Source: Kingella oralis (GTDB taxonomy: Bacteria > Pseudomonadota > Gammaproteobacteria > Burkholderiales > Neisseriaceae). From it: DNA of 5,626 nucleotides. A program made the translations under genes and the position numbers. Each line of letters begins with the position of its first letter. The stretch's first letter is position 1. The notes beneath the pieces were generated by a model, which made no database searches, was not told where the DNA came from, and was given only the letters and a program-made list of their open reading frames with translations. Shown one piece after another: positions 5,228-5,626 of this stretch. The stretch is from NCBI GenBank assembly GCA_905373195.1, contig CAJPSG010000086.1, forward strand, positions 1 to 5,626, in the 5' to 3' direction.

Positions 5228-5264
5228 TTTCAGGCAGCCTGAAAGTCGGGCAGCCTGAATTTTT
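5228..5264 (+). repeat. Two direct DUS copies with a T-run, possible third terminator
   Basis: An exact DUS (5232-5243) is followed by a one-mismatch copy (5248-5259, GGGCAGCCTGAA) in the same orientation, then TTTTT (5260-5264). The first lies in the near-palindrome TTTCAGGC-A-GCCTGAAA (5228-5244). Alternatively TTCAGGC (5229-5235) can pair with GCCTGAA (5253-5259) directly before the T-run, giving a weak terminator-like hairpin. Confidence 0.6.
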
Positions 5265-5278
5265 GTAACCGAGTAGTA

Positions 5279-5439
5279 GGGGCTGTTGACAATCAACTTT
5301 TGAAGCGGATTTTGCGTCATAAAATGGCAGATGCAAGGCAAAAATGCGAGCCTATGCTGCCCATAGGCGAGTATTTTTAACGCAGCAGATGCCGTTTTAG
5401 GGCGTAAAAGCCGCCAAAATGTTGATTGTCAACAGACCC
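5279..5439. mobile_element. MITE-like 161-bp imperfect palindrome upstream of glmS
   Basis: The arms 5279-5356 and 5362-5439 (78 bases each) are complementary along their whole length, around the 5-base centre CTGCC. By eye about 61 of 80 aligned positions match. The outer 15 bases CTGTTGACAATCAAC (5283-5297) and GTTGATTGTCAACAG (5421-5435) are perfect, as is the inner pair GCCTATG/CATAGGC (5350-5356/5362-5368). TA stands on both sides (5277-5278 and 5440-5441), as expected for a TA target duplication. It has no coding capacity and ends 29 bp before the glmS ATG. It does not match the Correia repeat ends (TATAGTGGATTAA). The source transposase is unknown; elements duplicating TA (IS630/Tc1-like or some IS5 groups) are candidates. 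Transcribed, it would form a very long hairpin in the glmS leader. Confidence 0.75.
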
Positions 5440-5456
5440 TAATACTCAAAAGATAC

Positions 5457-5462
5457 TAAGGA
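5457..5462 (+). promoter_or_regulatory. Ribosome binding site of glmS
   Basis: TAAGGA ends 6 bases before the ATG at 5469, an ideal spacing that fixes the start. Only 29 bp separate the ATG from the MITE-like element, too little for a full promoter plus leader. The glmS promoter must therefore overlap the element or lie upstream of it. I found no convincing -35/-10 pair. Confidence 0.75.
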
Positions 5463-5468
5463 ACAACT

Positions 5469-5626
5469 ATGTGCGGTATCGTTGGCGCCATCCGCGCCCA
5501 AAACAATGTGGTTGATTTTTTAACCGATGGCTTAAAACGCCTTGAATATCGCGGCTATGATTCATCGGGCATCGCCGTGTTAAGCGAAGGCAAAATCAAG
5601 CACATTGTTTTGGGCGCGGATGGCGC
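5469..5626 (+). CDS. glmS: Glucosamine-6-phosphate synthase GlmS, N-terminal part (runs off the window)
   Basis: Glutamine--fructose-6-phosphate aminotransferase makes glucosamine 6-phosphate, the entry step to UDP-GlcNAc for peptidoglycan and lipooligosaccharide. Only 52 full codons are present. [37 protein letters not shown] matches the N-terminal glutaminase (class II, Ntn hydrolase) domain. Cys2, exposed after removal of Met1, is the nucleophile that releases ammonia from glutamine. [13 protein letters not shown] is the well-conserved block of GlmS, distinguishing it from PurF and AsnB. The isomerase domain lies outside. It follows lctP on the same strand but is separated by several DUS hairpins and the MITE-like element, so it is probably its own transcript. 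Confidence 0.95.
   Translation, partial: MCGIVGAIRAQNNVVDFLTDGLKRLEYRGYDSSGIAVLSEGKIKHIVLGADG

Noticed and set aside
5056..5259. CRISPR-like array from repeated 12-mers
   Set aside because: The repeats are DUS in both orientations, only 12 bases long, with irregular spacing and no cas genes.
5142..5336. Possible 64-codon gene on the minus strand between lctP and glmS
   Set aside because: It is made of DUS copies and the left arm of the palindromic element, with no ribosome binding site.
5279..5439. Correia repeat element
   Set aside because: The size is similar, but the ends read GGGGCTGTTGACA/TGTCAACAGACCC, not the TATAGTGGATTAA type, and the whole element is palindromic rather than only its ends.
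5265..5468. glmS ribozyme or riboswitch ahead of glmS
   Set aside because: That ribozyme is known from Gram-positive bacteria, and the stretch here is explained by the symmetric palindromic element with TA flanks.

Overview
The window looks like the chromosome of a Kingella-type member of the Neisseriaceae. The strongest sign is the 12-mer AGGCAGCCTGAA (or its reverse complement TTCAGGCTGCCT). It occurs 12 times exactly and twice with one mismatch in 5.6 kb, always between genes. This is the DNA uptake sequence (DUS) dialect I associate with Kingella, as opposed to GCCGTCTGAA of Neisseria and AGGCTGCCTGAA of Simonsiella. The encoded proteins (IscR, IscS, XerD, LctP, GlmS) are all betaproteobacterial housekeeping types. 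The species cannot be fixed from this window.

Layout. Positions 1-1911 (minus strand) hold the front of an iron-sulfur cluster operon: a promoter overlapped by a near-consensus IscR type 1 site, then iscR, then iscS. At the left edge is a ribosome binding site for a next gene, presumably iscU, whose start codon would lie just outside the window. Positions 1912-2138 are an intergenic stretch with five DUS copies and a possible G-quadruplex. Positions 2139-3038 (minus) hold xerD, the tyrosine recombinase of chromosome dimer resolution.

Positions 3039-3501 have no gene. They separate the divergent xerD and lctP genes and hold candidate divergent promoters, a 10-bp palindrome between the lctP -35 and -10 elements, and a leader with several nested inverted repeats that could fold into a branched RNA. 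Positions 3502-5055 (plus) hold lctP, an L-lactate permease.

Positions 5056-5468 also have no gene. They hold a DUS-pair terminator for lctP, a second DUS hairpin, two more DUS copies, and a 161-bp imperfect palindrome flanked by TA that looks like a miniature transposable element (MITE). The last 158 bases are the start of glmS (plus), cut by the window edge.

The genes do not form one pathway. The isc genes form an iron-sulfur assembly unit whose first product, IscR, probably senses cluster supply and represses its own promoter. The other genes serve replication/segregation, lactate uptake and amino-sugar synthesis. All protein-coding content is ordinary. The novelty is in the non-coding DNA: the lctP leader and the MITE-like palindrome upstream of glmS.
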